Assembly: GCA_020726505.1 (NCBI GenBank)
Contig: JAHLEZ010000015.1
Span: 1,364,001-1,428,000 of the forward strand
DNA from: Leptodontidium sp. MPI-SDFR-AT-0119
Taxonomy: Eukaryota > Ascomycota > Leotiomycetes > Helotiales > Leptodontidiaceae
Reading direction: 5' to 3'
DNA length: 64,000 nucleotides
The translations under genes and the position numbers were made by a program. The notes beneath the pieces are model-generated. The model saw nothing but the letters and a program-made list of their open reading frames with translations, was not told the origin of the DNA and made no database searches. Below, one piece after another: positions 45,185 to 56,995 of this stretch (positions within the stretch are counted from its first letter, which is position 1; each line of letters starts with the position of its first letter).

Positions 45185-47149
45185 ATGGCGGACACCATGA
45201 TCAAGCCGGAGGAACCGCACAATGCTGGGTGAGTTTGTCCAAATCCCCCACTCGTTGATCGACGTCACTTGAAGCCAAAGCCCAACAACCCAGAGCTGTA
45301 GCATCAAGACAACAACCACCGGAATGTCTGGAAAATTTCTGCAAAGCTGTAGACAGAACAAAAGCTTCGAGGTCGATGTTTTTGCAACTCAATTGTGTCC
45401 GGCTTTTGGATCAACGGTTACTAATCGTAATTTACCCCACTAGGTCAATTGAATTGAAGGATAACACCGTCGTCGTTGTCCTGGGTGCATCCGGTGATCT
45501 GGCAAAGAAGAAGACTGTAAGTATCTGCAGATAAAGCATAGTTTGATATTATGCTAACTTTATACAAATAGTTCCCAGCCCTGTTCGGCCTTGTTCGTCG
45601 CCCGTCCCCTCCAACCTAGAACCCACTGACGTTTAGAATGACAGTACCGCAACCAATTCCTACCAAAAGATATCAAGATTGTCGGATATGCCCGGACAAA
45701 GATGGACCATGAGGAATTCCTCAAGCGGGTCAAATCATACATCAAGACTCCCACAAAGGATATGGAACAACAGCTTCAGGAGTTCTGCGATATCTGTACC
45801 TATGTCTCTGGACAGTATGACAAGGACGAATCGTTTGAGCAGTTAGAGAAGCACCTTGTGGAGCTTGAGAAGGGTCGCAAGGAGACCAACCGTGTCTTCT
45901 ACATGGCACTTCCACCCAGCGTTTTCACCACAGTTTCCCAGCACCTGAAGAAGTGCTGCTATCCCAAGAGTGGAATTGCAAGAATCATTGTAGGTGATTG
46001 CTACCCCCTGTTTTATTCTTGCTACTAATACTGTGGTTATAGGTTGAGAAACCTTTCGGAAAGGATCTTGCAAGTTCGAGAGAGTTACAGAAGGCTCTGG
46101 AGCCGAACTGGAAAGAGGAGGAGATCTTCCGTATTGATCATTACCTCGGAAAGGAGATGGTCAAGAACATTTTGATCCTGAGATTTGGTAACGAATTCTT
46201 TGGCGCAACCTGGAACCGGAACCACATCGACAACGTCCAGATCTCCTTCAAGGAACCATTCGGAACCGAGGGACGCGGTGGATACTTCGACGAGTTTGGT
46301 ATCATTAGGGATGTCATGCAGAACCATCTGCTTCAAGTCCTGACTCTCTTGGCCATGGAGAGACCCATCTCTTTCTCCGCGGAGGATGTTCGAGATGAGA
46401 AAGTCCGAGTTTTGAGAGGTATTCCAGCGATCGAGCCAAAGAACGTTATCATCGGTCAATACGGCAAGTCGCTTGACGGAAACAAACCTTCGTACAAGGA
46501 GGATGATACTGTACCAAAAGACTCTAGATGTCCAACATTCTGCGCAATGGTGGCATTCATCAAGAACGAGCGATGGGACGGAGTGCCATTCATCTTGAAG
46601 GCAGGAAAGGCCCTCAACGAGCAGAAGACCGAGATCAGAATCCAGTTCAAGGACGTCACTTCCGGTATCTTCAAGGATATTCCCCGAAACGAGCTTGTCA
46701 TGCGCATTCAACCAAACGAAAGTGTTTATATCAAGATGAATTCCAAGCTTCCCGGCCTGAGCATGCAAACTGTTGTCACGGAGCTCGACTTGACCTACAG
46801 ACGCCGATTCTCAGACTTGAAGATCCCAGAAGCCTACGAATCTCTCATTCTCGATGCTCTTAAGGGCGACCACTCCAACTTTGTCCGTGACGATGAATTA
46901 GATGCTAGTTGGAGAGTTTTCACCCCTCTTCTCCACTACCTTGAGGATAACAAGGAAATCATCCCAATGGAATACCCATACGGTAAGTAATTTGAAATGC
47001 CACCTTTTCTGCCAAGGTTGCTAACATTTTTCTCAGGATCTCGCGGACCAGCTGTTCTGGACGATTTCACCTCTTCATACGGCTACAAATTCTCGGATGC
47101 TGCTGGATACCAATGGCCCACCACCCAAACGGCACCCAACAAGTTGTAA
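45185..47149 (+). CDS. ZWF1: Glucose-6-phosphate 1-dehydrogenase
   Basis: Cytosolic enzyme that oxidises glucose 6-phosphate to 6-phosphogluconolactone and makes NADPH; entry to the pentose phosphate pathway. About 505 residues in six exons. The NADP-binding motif is GASGDLAKKKT (exon 2), followed by a 21-nt exon (45572-45592, FPALFGL), then YRNQFLPKDIKIVGYART. Further landmarks are IARIIVEKPFGKDL, the active-site motif RIDHYLGKE (with catalytic His), NHIDNVQISFKEPFGTEGRGGYFDEFGIIRDVMQNHLLQVL, and FILKAGKAL. The C-terminal exon codes SRGPAVLDDFTSSYGYKF and ends TAPNKL. Start codon MADTMIKPEE lies 11 codons before the first intron. The third intron uses a GTTCGT donor. Confidence 0.96.
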
Positions 47150-48268
47150 GTATGCATCTAGATCTAGAGTTGGGCCCAGGATAGATAGAAAGAATTCATG
47201 TTGAGACGATCTTTTTATCGCATAGCTAGTTGAGCCAACCAACAAGCCCCCTTCCGATCCTGGATCCGTCTCTCAGCCAGCAAATCTTCTCCCTCGTCAA
47301 GCGATCTGCAAAAGTCTGTCTCTCCGTCAGCATTAGCATTGGTGCAAGTTACGAAAAGAAAAAGAAACACACGCAGGTGGCGGATGATGATCTCCGAGTG
47401 ATATCGAATTTCCCTCGTCTTTTTTCTCTTAAATTCTCTTCTCTTGAAGGTATCGATGCGGGCGTGGGCGTCGCGAAAACTGGTTGCTGCCTCGGTGGGC
47501 CGGATGGATAGCACACGGTACTTTTTTTTACACCTACGAGAACCATGGAATAATGGATCTGAGCGTTTTGCTAGTCATAAAGTCATGGCTTGGATTCTAT
47601 CTATCTCATGCTGAAAATACTCTGCTCTGACTTGCGCTCGCTGCTCGCCGCTCTTGACTTCTGGCTTGTGCTCAGATACAGTTGAGCTTGTTCTACTTTT
47701 GCCCCTTGCGTTGCGAAGCCATGAACTTATATCTCTTCGAGAGCAAGAGAACCGCGCTTTGTAGATGTGACTACAAAGTCGACTCGGAATTCCAACTCAA
47801 ACGCCTAATACAGTCACCAACTCGCTCCAGCCTACCTCGTCGCCAAGCTACCATAAGAACTCCACCTCCCCAGCAACAGCTCTCAAGTTCGCTAGATGAA
47901 ATGACAGTGGCATGACAATCATTATAACCCTCTCGCCCTTCATAAGCCCATCTACTATCACACTCCGCGACTCTACGACTAGGGGAAAGCGGTCTCTCCA
48001 CGTCCCCCAAATCCCAACATACCTTCACCCCAAACCTCCCCAAGTCCGCTAAATTTCCTTACAAGTAGACACGGTCAAGCCAGCTCTTTTAACTCAGCAT
48101 AAATAAAATGAGCCAATACAGGAAATATTTGTCACATGATAGCAGAGTAGATAGATAATGTGATGCAGCAAAAGAAAAAAGAATTCATATTTAAAGATCC
48201 AAAGCCCTCTGAACGCCAGTACCATGCCAGACAGACCCATATGCTCTTCACGCCTTTTCTTTCTTCAT
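47150..48268. other. Gap between convergent genes, no supported gene
   Basis: Contains the 3' flanks of the dehydrogenase and Erv46 genes. Only short frames. Confidence 0.45.
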
Positions 48269-49729
48269 TCAGAGATTCTTCGACTGCATTTTCTTCAACC
48301 TCGTCGTTCCCTCGTACACACCACGATCAACCGCTGCTGCTACTGTGAGGGTTCCTCCGATAATAGCACACAATCCAGTCAGGAAACCAGCTAGACTCTT
48401 GGTTCGCTCTTCGCGGTTGATGACTTTCATTGGGGAGATGTCCTGCTTGGTGTTAGTGGATTTCTTGGCAAATGTTCGAGAGGAAGCTTACGTATGAGAA
48501 GAAAACTCCTGGAATACCACCACGAGCGTGCAGTTTTTCCTTGTGGCCCTCAGCGGAATCATCGCCACCGCTCAAGCTTCTTCGATGGCTTGTGACGGAA
48601 TACTGATGTGTCTCAACACTGCCATCTTCTAGGTGACCGTATTGTCCAATTCCAACATGGTCGCCAGGGGTGCTGCTGGATGAGCTATCCCATCCTAGAG
48701 GCAGGTATGAGGTTGGAACAACCTTCACAAAATACATGAAGTTGTAGGCAGATTCCGAGGTAACCTGCTCAGTGTCGTCTAGCGGGTTGATATGATGGTT
48801 AGTCCATGGCATCTGCTTGCTTCCCAACTTCTTCGTAACGCTCTCCGGAAGTTGCGGTCCAAATCTAAGGGTGTGGATTTGATGCGAGAAGACGTGCCCA
48901 CCGGGAACCGGAGTATCGAAGTAGTTGTTCAAATCGTGGACGTGCATGTTGCCATTGCTGAAACTCCTTCCTGGCGCAATGTGGAAGTTTCCAACGACCT
49001 TATTGACACGGAGACCACCTTGGATTCGGCATCCTTCCTTTCTCTGGGCGTCCAATCGTTCTCCGTAGTGTTCGCGCTCGCATTGCTCCACGTTTTCTCC
49101 TCGTCCAAATGCCCATGACACACTTGCGTAAGCCTCGCGAACTTCCTCGCAGGTGTTACAACAGCCGGGCTTTTGTGCATTAGGAGGGGGGTTTGCTCCA
49201 TAACATCCACCGCAGTATTCGGGGTCCAAATGGGTGGCTTGGTCCTCAGCATTGTGCCTAAAGACACTTAGCACTGCTCATTGTCTAAAAAATGCCCAGA
49301 ACTTACAAGTCCAGCGATTTGATATCAATCGCCGCACCGCCCTCTGCTTCTGGCGCAAGTCTCACTTTGCTCACACCATGCATAACGCCTGTCTGCTGCT
49401 CCCCAGACACATCCATCACATCCAGTGTCAAGAGCTCGCAAGGTATTCTGGGAAAGGTTATATTGAGATGTATCTCCATTTTTTCACCTGGCAGAATCAG
49501 TAAAGTCTCCTTGTATCGTGGCGCATGTATTCCTACTTCGTCCTTTATCCACGATCAATTCTGGGTGGACGACTATCCGCCGGTAATCTGCCCATTCTCC
49601 CAGCGCCAAGTACAGAACGATCAGCAATGAAGCTATCGTAACAATTCCTCCCGAAGTCGTGCGGACTCGTGCCTCATCGACGGTTTTGGTGAAGGCATCT
49701 AGCCTCGTAAATCTCGATTTCGCAGGCAT
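48269..49729 (-). CDS. ERV46: COPII-vesicle cargo receptor Erv46
   Basis: An ER-Golgi cycling membrane protein that, with Erv41, retrieves and sorts cargo. About 435 residues in four exons. The N terminus is cytosolic and carries RFTRLDAFTKTVDEARVRT followed by a transmembrane helix (TIASLLIVLYLALGEW), the family signature. The luminal part has ITFPRIPCELLTLDVMDVSGEQQ, then a cysteine-rich block CGGCYGANPPP...GCCNTCEEVREAY, GCRIQGGLRVNKVVGNFHIAPG and HDLNNYFD. The second transmembrane helix is LAGFLTGLCAIIGGTLTVAAAVD, followed by a short cytosolic tail with lysines. The start at 49729 gives MPAKSRFTRLDAF, as in relatives. Confidence 0.92.
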
Positions 49730-50951
49730 AGTGTTTGAGGGTCTCGGGGAATGGAGGGGACCTGGCTTGGAAGCCTCGTGGCGACGGTGGCACCAGTGCT
49801 CTTACAAATGCATAAATCAAGGGAAATACTGGTCAATTGGCTGGAAACATGAAGTGGAAGAAGAATAGATGCAAAGGCAGGCGAAGAACTTGTTGCGCCG
49901 GAGAGTGAGGTGAGTTACCTTGCTTGAGGTCTTGCGTGTCCAGAGGATTAATTCACTGAGGCCAGATCATGAACTTGGGGCTTTACTCTGTTCGGCACTA
50001 GTAGGGTGTCTGGCAGTCTGGGTGTGCACCCCTGCTTGCTGCAGAAACAGGCCAGGTACCTTACGGCTGGATGCACATGGATTGTGGGGGTCCTACGAAG
50101 GAGCTGTATGAACTGCACATTGCAGAGTCGAATAGGAATATGACTTGATAGATATTCAGATATATGAAATGCTTAGAGTCCTTTATGATTCACATTGAGA
50201 ATTGTTTCTTATCATTTCCTCCCTGGATGCACTAATGCATTACTCATCATCTTCCCTCGACCTTCTCCAAGAATGTCTCGAGACTTTTGGAGAACTATTG
50301 AAGATTGCTTGGTGCGACAAGTACCTAGACTTGACTTCCCCAGACACAGGCATCAAAGGTGATGATGGTGCTGCCTTGTTCAGTGGCCAATGGATTCAAA
50401 GGATATTATGACAAAGTAGCTGCCTCAATTCAAATATACTGAATTATAGCTAGACCTTAATCAAAACCCTTCAGGATTGGATGATTCACTCCATTCTGAC
50501 TGTGACTGTTCTTCAGCTGTGACTTCACGCTAACAATGGAAACCATCCACACCTTTCCAGTGTACCGAGGTCACGTGCCCGCGCCCCATGACGCTATCTG
50601 ACTAGGCGTCCCGCGATGACTTTATTCAGCCTTGCTATTCTCTTTGAGCTTCCCTTTGTCCCCCACCTCCACCTCCAACTCTACCACTTTGCTACTTCGA
50701 CGTCTTCGCTCGTCTATTCAAACAAATCCTCTCCTCTTTCACTTCAGTCAAAATCTTGGAGATATCCTCTCCGCCACGATCTTTTTACCAAAAAAAACAA
50801 CCACGTCGAAATCTGCGACACCTCTCCAAACGAACGATCGTCCGTCATACCACCAGCGATTTTGACCCGGAACAAAGACAACTTACAAACAACAAACCCA
50901 CAGTCAAACCCAAAACACTTTACTCAAATCGTACCTACTCATAACCACAAC
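49730..50951. promoter_or_regulatory. Divergent promoter region (ERV46 / MEX67)
   Basis: The frame of the Mex67 gene is open upstream to 50616, but that extension is C/T-rich and resembles a leader, not protein. No other feature. Confidence 0.45.
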
Positions 50952-53192
50952 ATGCTCACCAATCCGCCCCCTCCTCGAGGCCCACGAGGCTCTTCCCCGC
51001 AGGTTCGTGGCAGAGGACGAGGTGGCATACAAAAGCGCAGAACAGGTGGTCCAGCGCCGAGAGTCGACAGAGATGGTGATTTGAATATGGATGCTGCTGC
51101 TTCAACCACCGACAAGCCTAGATCTGGCAATGGCAGAGGCAAGCCCACTTCCGACCGCCCAGGGCGTTCGCAAGCAGGTCCAGCCCCGCGCTCAGGAGGA
51201 AGAGGAAGCCATATATCCGACAGGGCCAAGCAGAATATTGTCCGTGGTCTTGGAGGAAAGCAGGCAAATGTTCTGGAGTCGCGCATCACCGATGGAGGAC
51301 TCCGACTACAAGTTAGTGGTCTGAGTGAAAGCAAGGCCGCTGGCAATCCCGATGGAGGTCTCGACGCACTTCTCTCTTTCCTGGAGCGGAAGGCCAGCGG
51401 ACTGGATTCCAAATCAAACAGAGCCGTGAAGATCAAGAAGGTATGTTCATTATCTTGATGGTGGGATCATGGAGGTTTGCGCATCGTTACCGTCTCTTAA
51501 TACTCGTTCTTGATCACCCACCAATATCGAGTCGAGGATCGACGGACATCTCCGCTTATACCGAGCCGTTTCCTGCGATCATTCCCAAGGTTTTAATGCC
51601 TTGCTAACCTCCAAATAGTCATCCAAGGTCGGTGACTCTGTCTTTATCACCGCCAGTCCAGAGGACATCGCCACTATTCTCAAGCTAAACAATTTCAACT
51701 TCGCTGGAGCAATTCTGACCATCAGAGCCCTTGATGCCTCGGGCAAGGTACCTGACGCCTCTGCTAAGACAATGGAGGTCAAGGATCAGCTGCGAGCGGT
51801 TCTGTCTTCTAGATATGATGAAGACTCGAAGCTCTTGAACCTCTCCTCTCTCGTTGCTGATCCTGGACTGAATTCAATGGGCATGTTCAACGGAAGCACA
51901 AACACATCCAAAATATTCCCAGCCTTGATGGTTGTTTGCAATGACCTTTTCAAGAGCAGGAGAGAAAAACGGGAGGCTATCGTCAGTGTCACCCTTGCAG
52001 ACAATGGACTCACCAAGGTCGATGAAATTCATGTCTTGGCCGAAATGTTCCCAGATATCAAGAACATCGACCTTTCTCGAAACAATCTCAAAGACCTAAA
52101 GTCTCTCGACGCCTGGCGAAAGAAGTTCCGCGGCATGGAGCATCTTATCCTGGTTGGCAACCCAATTGAGGCCCAGCTAGCTGAACTCAAGGATGAAATC
52201 ATGAAGCGTTACCCTAAGCTCCACAGCTTGAACAACGTCCAGGTAAGAACTGCAGAGGAGGTCGCCATTACTGTTGCTGCCAATGAGGCAGCCAGAAATC
52301 CATTCCCCGTCCTCGGTCCCAACTTTCAAGACGTCGGTGGAGTTGGTGCGAACTTCGTCACACAGTACTTTGCACTCTACGACTCTAATCGCAATGGTTT
52401 CCTCAATCAATTCTACGACGCCCATTCCAAGTTCTCCCTCGCTATCAACATGACGGCCCCAAGAAGCACAGAGGTCTCGGTCCCTGTTCAGCCTTGGTTA
52501 GAATACACGAAGCATTCCCGCAATCTTCTCAAGATCAACCACCTGAACGCCAGAATGAATCGCCAGTACAAGGGTGTACAAGATATCCAAACCGCCTGGG
52601 CCACCTTGCCTGCAACCCGTCATCCAGATCTTCACACGCAAGGAGACAAGTACGTGATCGAGTGCCAAACAGTCTCTGGTCTTCCCGATCTTACTGGCCA
52701 AGCGATCCACGGAGTTGACGGTCTCATGATCACCATCCACGGCGAATTCGAGGATCAAGCTCCCAATAACACGGAAAAGTCACTTCGTAGCTTCTCCCGA
52801 ACCTTCGTCTTGGGTCCTGGAGCTCCCGGTGGTCCACAAATCCGAGTCGTCAGCGATATGCTTGCTCTCCGAGGTTGGACACCACTCCCACAGCCAGTCT
52901 CTTCCCAGTTACCGCCACAACAGCAACAGCCAACCCTTACTCCAGAACAACAAGTCCTCCAACAACAAGAGGCTATTGCAACCCAATTGACGGAGAAAAC
53001 CGGTATGACCTTGGAGTACTCGGCCATGTGCCTGAACGAGACCGGATGGGACCTTGAGAAGGCTTTCGTTGCATTTGAACTTAACAAGGCAAGCACCACC
53101 CCTCCCACTTCGCAATGCAATCGACATTTACTAACACTATATACCAGGCACAACTTCCAGCCAATGCATGGATTGGTGGAATTCCTAGATAA
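50952..53192 (+). CDS. MEX67: mRNA export receptor Mex67 (NXF1/TAP type)
   Basis: The principal nuclear mRNA export factor; with Mtr2 it carries mRNPs through the pore. About 660 residues from exons 50952-51440, 51619-53088 and 53148-53192. The N terminus is an RG-rich RNA-binding region (RGRGRGGIQKRRTGG, SGGRGSHISDRAK). An RRM-like part spans VFITASPEDIATILKLNNFNFAGAIL. Leucine-rich repeats follow (VSVTLADNGLTKVDEIHVLAEMFPDIKNIDLSRNNLKDL, LVGNPIEAQ), then an NTF2-like domain (NFVTQYFALYDSNRNGFLNQFYDAHSKFSLAINM). A Pro/Gln-rich linker leads to a UBA-like TAP-C domain (LTEKTGMTLEYSAMCLNETGWDLEKAFVAFE). The last intron begins with GC, and its removal gives the C terminus AQLPANAWIGGIPR. Confidence 0.93.
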
Positions 53193-54160
53193 TCCAAGGC
53201 TACAACGGGGGACTAGAAAAGGGGGGGATGATGTATTACGAACCTAGACGTTATGGACGAAAGGGATAGATATGAGCATGGGAGAGGCTGCTCTCAATCA
53301 CTGCCACGGCAGACTTGATCATCACAGCAAACACATGGGAGATCAAACACAGGGCGGGAATGGAAATTGGACATGTTGCATGACACGCACTGGGAATGTG
53401 CGCTTGTCACCACTGGAGTTTGTCTTTCCTCATTTTTCTGCAAGCATGGAGTTGGGGATGGGAGGATGAGTGGGAGGGAAAGAAGAAGACTATCTTCCTG
53501 CATAGTTCTCGCAAGCATCGTGGTCATCATTCGAAAATCATCATGCATACATACATACATGGTACGCCGGGGTGGAAGTGGAGATGAGATGATGGCTGTC
53601 AAAAGGGTAGTCACTCACTCACTCACTCACTTACTCATAAGAGTACATCGCGGCTGGGTTACATAGTGTCAAAATACCAATTCAGAAATCGTACAGTCTC
53701 CTCTCATTATAAGTCTGTCTATGTGTCTGAAGTTCGAGTGATGATGATATCTTCCGATTTGATCGAGTACAATAATAGTGATAACCTCTTCGATAGAAGA
53801 CACTCGTTAAATAGAAAGGAAATTTTGCCGATCCATCTTCTCGTCCTCATCAAGGTCTCTACAGTATGTCTCTATTCGCCCCGACATCAATCAAGCAAAT
53901 CACATTTCATAAATCGTAGTCCCGTAGTAGTTCAATCACACAGGCTTGATGGCGAAGACATCCATGAGAGGCAAAAGTAGATAAAATAGCCCAGTCCATC
54001 AAAGTGACCAGTGAATTATCCAAGCCCCAATCAACACAAATACTAAACACTAAAACTAAAAGAGGTATCATATGTTCTAACCAACCAACTTCAGCCATTC
54101 ACAAAGCCACCAACTATTCACAGCCACCAAATAACTCCCTCCCAAGCCTCTCTACCAAAC
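53193..54160. other. Gap between convergent genes, with simple repeats
   Basis: Holds 3' flanks of MEX67 and the sulfate permease gene. Simple repeats occur (see 53611-53630 and an ATAC run near 53546-53560). No gene. Confidence 0.5.
53611..53630. repeat. Microsatellite (TCAC)5
   Basis: Five perfect tandem copies of the tetranucleotide, followed by an imperfect copy. Confidence 0.9.
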
Positions 54161-56995
54161 TCAAGGTAACTGTCCAATGCCCTGTCCACCCTGACTCTCA
54201 AAACTCTCCTTCGCCTCCACATTCGCAATAGCGCTCTGCAACGCACTAGTCAAATCGATATGGAAAAGCGGTCTATTCAACCCATTCACAACAGCAGCCC
54301 GTCCAGATGTCTTGATAGCCGTATGCTTGAGATCGCTACTCGAAAGCCCACTGTCCGAATCGGCAGTAATACCATCGCCATTCGACGGACGCTTCGCCTC
54401 GCGTGCTCTCGTCTCCTCGAGCTCCTTCTCGTTAGCGGACCGCTCTGCTGCTTGCGCGGCGGAGTCGGAGCCTCCTAGTTCGGCGACGCTGAAGATCGGT
54501 TTCCAGCGGTGCGTGGATGTCGAGTCTGGTGTCGGGTAGCCGAAGCCTGCAGAGACGAGGGCACGCTTCGTCCACCGGTTGTTGATCGATGCGAAGTGCC
54601 AGTCGACGGTGGAGGGGGAGGCGTACTTGTCGAGCTGGTTGCGGACGTCGATTAGTTGTTGGACCGAGGTGATGTCGACGTTGTTGACGGAGGAGAGGTC
54701 AAGGATGATTGCTTTGAGAGTTGGGCGGTCGGAGTGTTGTTCTGGAGCTTTGCCGCGGCGTGGTCCTGGGTCGTTCCTAAAGAGTTGTTAGTGAATGTTC
54801 ATGTAGATGTGAGAGGTCTCGGTGAGAGAAGAATGGTACGTACCAAGGACGGTCACCAGGGCGAGGGTAGTGGTCGAGGTTTGTTCGGCGGGTGGTGGCG
54901 AAGACATGGTTTGTTAGCTGATCCAAGTAATGGTTGGCATTTGGATAGTTGAAACCCTCTGAAAAGCGGTAGATGAAGACGCCAGGGTATGGGATTTGCA
55001 CCTCGACATCAGGGTTGGAACCATCGCCATGGTCGAGTGGGAGGAAGACGCTTCGGGATGAGGCATCCTCGTGGGTTCCACCGGATGTGGTGAAAGTACC
55101 GTTGTTTGGAAGGAAAGGTTTACTCTCGTTGCCGACGATGGATTCGCCTACAAGAGAGTGGACCTTGACCTTGCCGAGGAATCGTCCCTTGGCTTTCAGG
55201 ACTCGGTAGAGCAATAAGGCGATAGACACGCAGATTGTGGTGTAGATGCCGTTCTCAATCGACGAGAAAACTGTGACGAATACTCCTGCGAAGAAAATCG
55301 GTACCTCAAGAGGTGAGACTCGCCAGAATTGATAGACGGTGTTGGGAGGGGTGATGAGATCTCCCACAGCGTGGATGATGACTGCTGAAAGACTGGCACT
55401 TGGGATGTAAAAGAAAACCGCGGGAAGAGCGTAGATGGCCAAGAGAACAACAATTGCAGTTATCACACCAGCGAAGGGTGTTCGAACACCGGCCTTTGAC
55501 TTGATAGCAGTTCGAGAGAAAGAACCAGTTGCTGGGTAGGCTCCAAGGAAAGGTCCAAGAAGGTTGGTTACTCCAATGGCAACCATTTCTTGAGATGGGT
55601 TGATGATGTAGTTGTTGATTCGGCCAAAAGACTTAGAAATTGCAATATGCTCAATCAAAAGGACGATGACAGCTGAAGGGAGATCGCTTGCGAAGATCTT
55701 GATAATCTGTAGGTAACGGGGAGTCAGTAATTGCTTCTTTAGGACTTTGCTGGGAAGAGGATAAGACATTCAAAAGGGAAAAATTGGGCTCCCCAATTAC
55801 TTACCTTGACGTTGACCGTGGGAACAGCGGCGGCTGTGAAACCTCTCGGAACGGTCTTGAGAATCTTGAATAGCGGGTTCTTGCGGTGGTGTCTATTGAC
55901 AAGCCAACTGACCATCGTGTATAGGAGAATGACGAATGCCGTTCGAAGAGTAGCAATGAAAAAGAAAGTCTTCTGCTTCTGTGGCCACTTCTTTGCAGCA
56001 AAACTACATCCTGATCTAATGGCGTAGAGGAGGAAGAGAGCTGTTAGTCCCATCGCAGCGTCCAAAGTTGTATCTGGGAGGTGCTTGAAGGAGTTGATGA
56101 TGACCTTGTATGTTGCTGCCCTGGTATCGAATTTCTTCGAATAACCCATCATGGTCGGAACTTGACCAGCAGCAATGTTGATAGCAGATCCCGTCATGAA
56201 TGCAGAGATGGATACGAGAGGAATGAGGTCGACGATCCATCCAGCTCGAATCAAACCAATGAAGACTATGATGGCTCCGCAAATGATTGCCAAAGCTGTC
56301 GCAATCACAGGTCCGTCAATCTCGGGATTTGTGTCGGCGGCATGCTTGACGATTTTACCGACCAGAGTGGACATAACGGCGACGGGCTGTTGAGAAGGTC
56401 AGTATGCGTTCTCTCGAATGTTGGGGTATCAGGACTTACTCCGATAGTGATATCTTTAGAAGTAGCAAAGAACCAGTATATCAGAACTCCCATGAAGGAA
56501 GTGTAAAGGCCGTACTGTGGTGGTAATTCGGCAAGGACAGCATAAGCCATACCTTGGGGGACGACAACAGCACCAATGGTGATACCTAACAGAAAATTAG
56601 TATATGAAAAAGACAGTAGTTCTGGGGAAGTGCTTACCAGCGACCATATCACCAGCGGCCCATTGAGCGTTGTATCTTGTGATCCAATGCAAAAAGGGGA
56701 ATAGAGACCACAGGTATTGGCGAAGATCACTTCCAGAAGGCGTGACTTCTTTGACCCAATCAATGGCGTGGGGTTCTTCTTCGACATAGGTGTCGGCGGT
56801 TTGAGAAGAGAAGACGGATTCTCCTCGACGAATCTCATCATCCAGTTCATTCCGATAGTTGAGCTTGATACCAAGGCCCTTCGCCAGGGCATGTCCTACT
56901 TTAGTTGCAGCCATATTGAGGCGGGTGCCGCTGTCGTGGAACCGAGTCGAAGTCTTTAAAGTGAGGCTCGAAACCCAACTTCCAAGAGAATCCAA
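54161..56995 (-). CDS. SulP-family sulfate permease (CYS-14/SutB-like)
   Basis: A plasma-membrane sulfate transporter of about 810 residues in at least five exons. The family signature is the block ITIGAVVVPQGMAYAVLAELPPQYGLYTSFMGVLIYWFFATSKDITIGPVAVMS. It is followed by about ten more hydrophobic segments with IPLVSISAFMTGSAINIAAGQVP, IEHIAISKSFGR, and NLLGPFLGAYPATGSFSRTAIKSKAG. The C-terminal cytosolic part is a STAS domain (FIYRFSEGFNYPNANHYLD..., KAIILDLSSVNNVDITSVQQLIDVRNQLD). Conserved residues such as F-S-R-T and the acidic E-M-V-A region are present. It resembles the fungal sulfate permeases CYS-13/CYS-14, genes usually induced on sulfur limitation. The tail after STAS is Ser-rich and ends GGQGIGQLP. 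Start at 56995 (MDSLGSWVSSL) is the first ATG in the frame. Confidence 0.9.

Noticed and set aside
50616..50951. In-frame N-terminal extension of Mex67 by 112 codons
   Set aside because: Low-complexity leader; the ATG at 50952 gives the RG-rich start expected of fungal Mex67.
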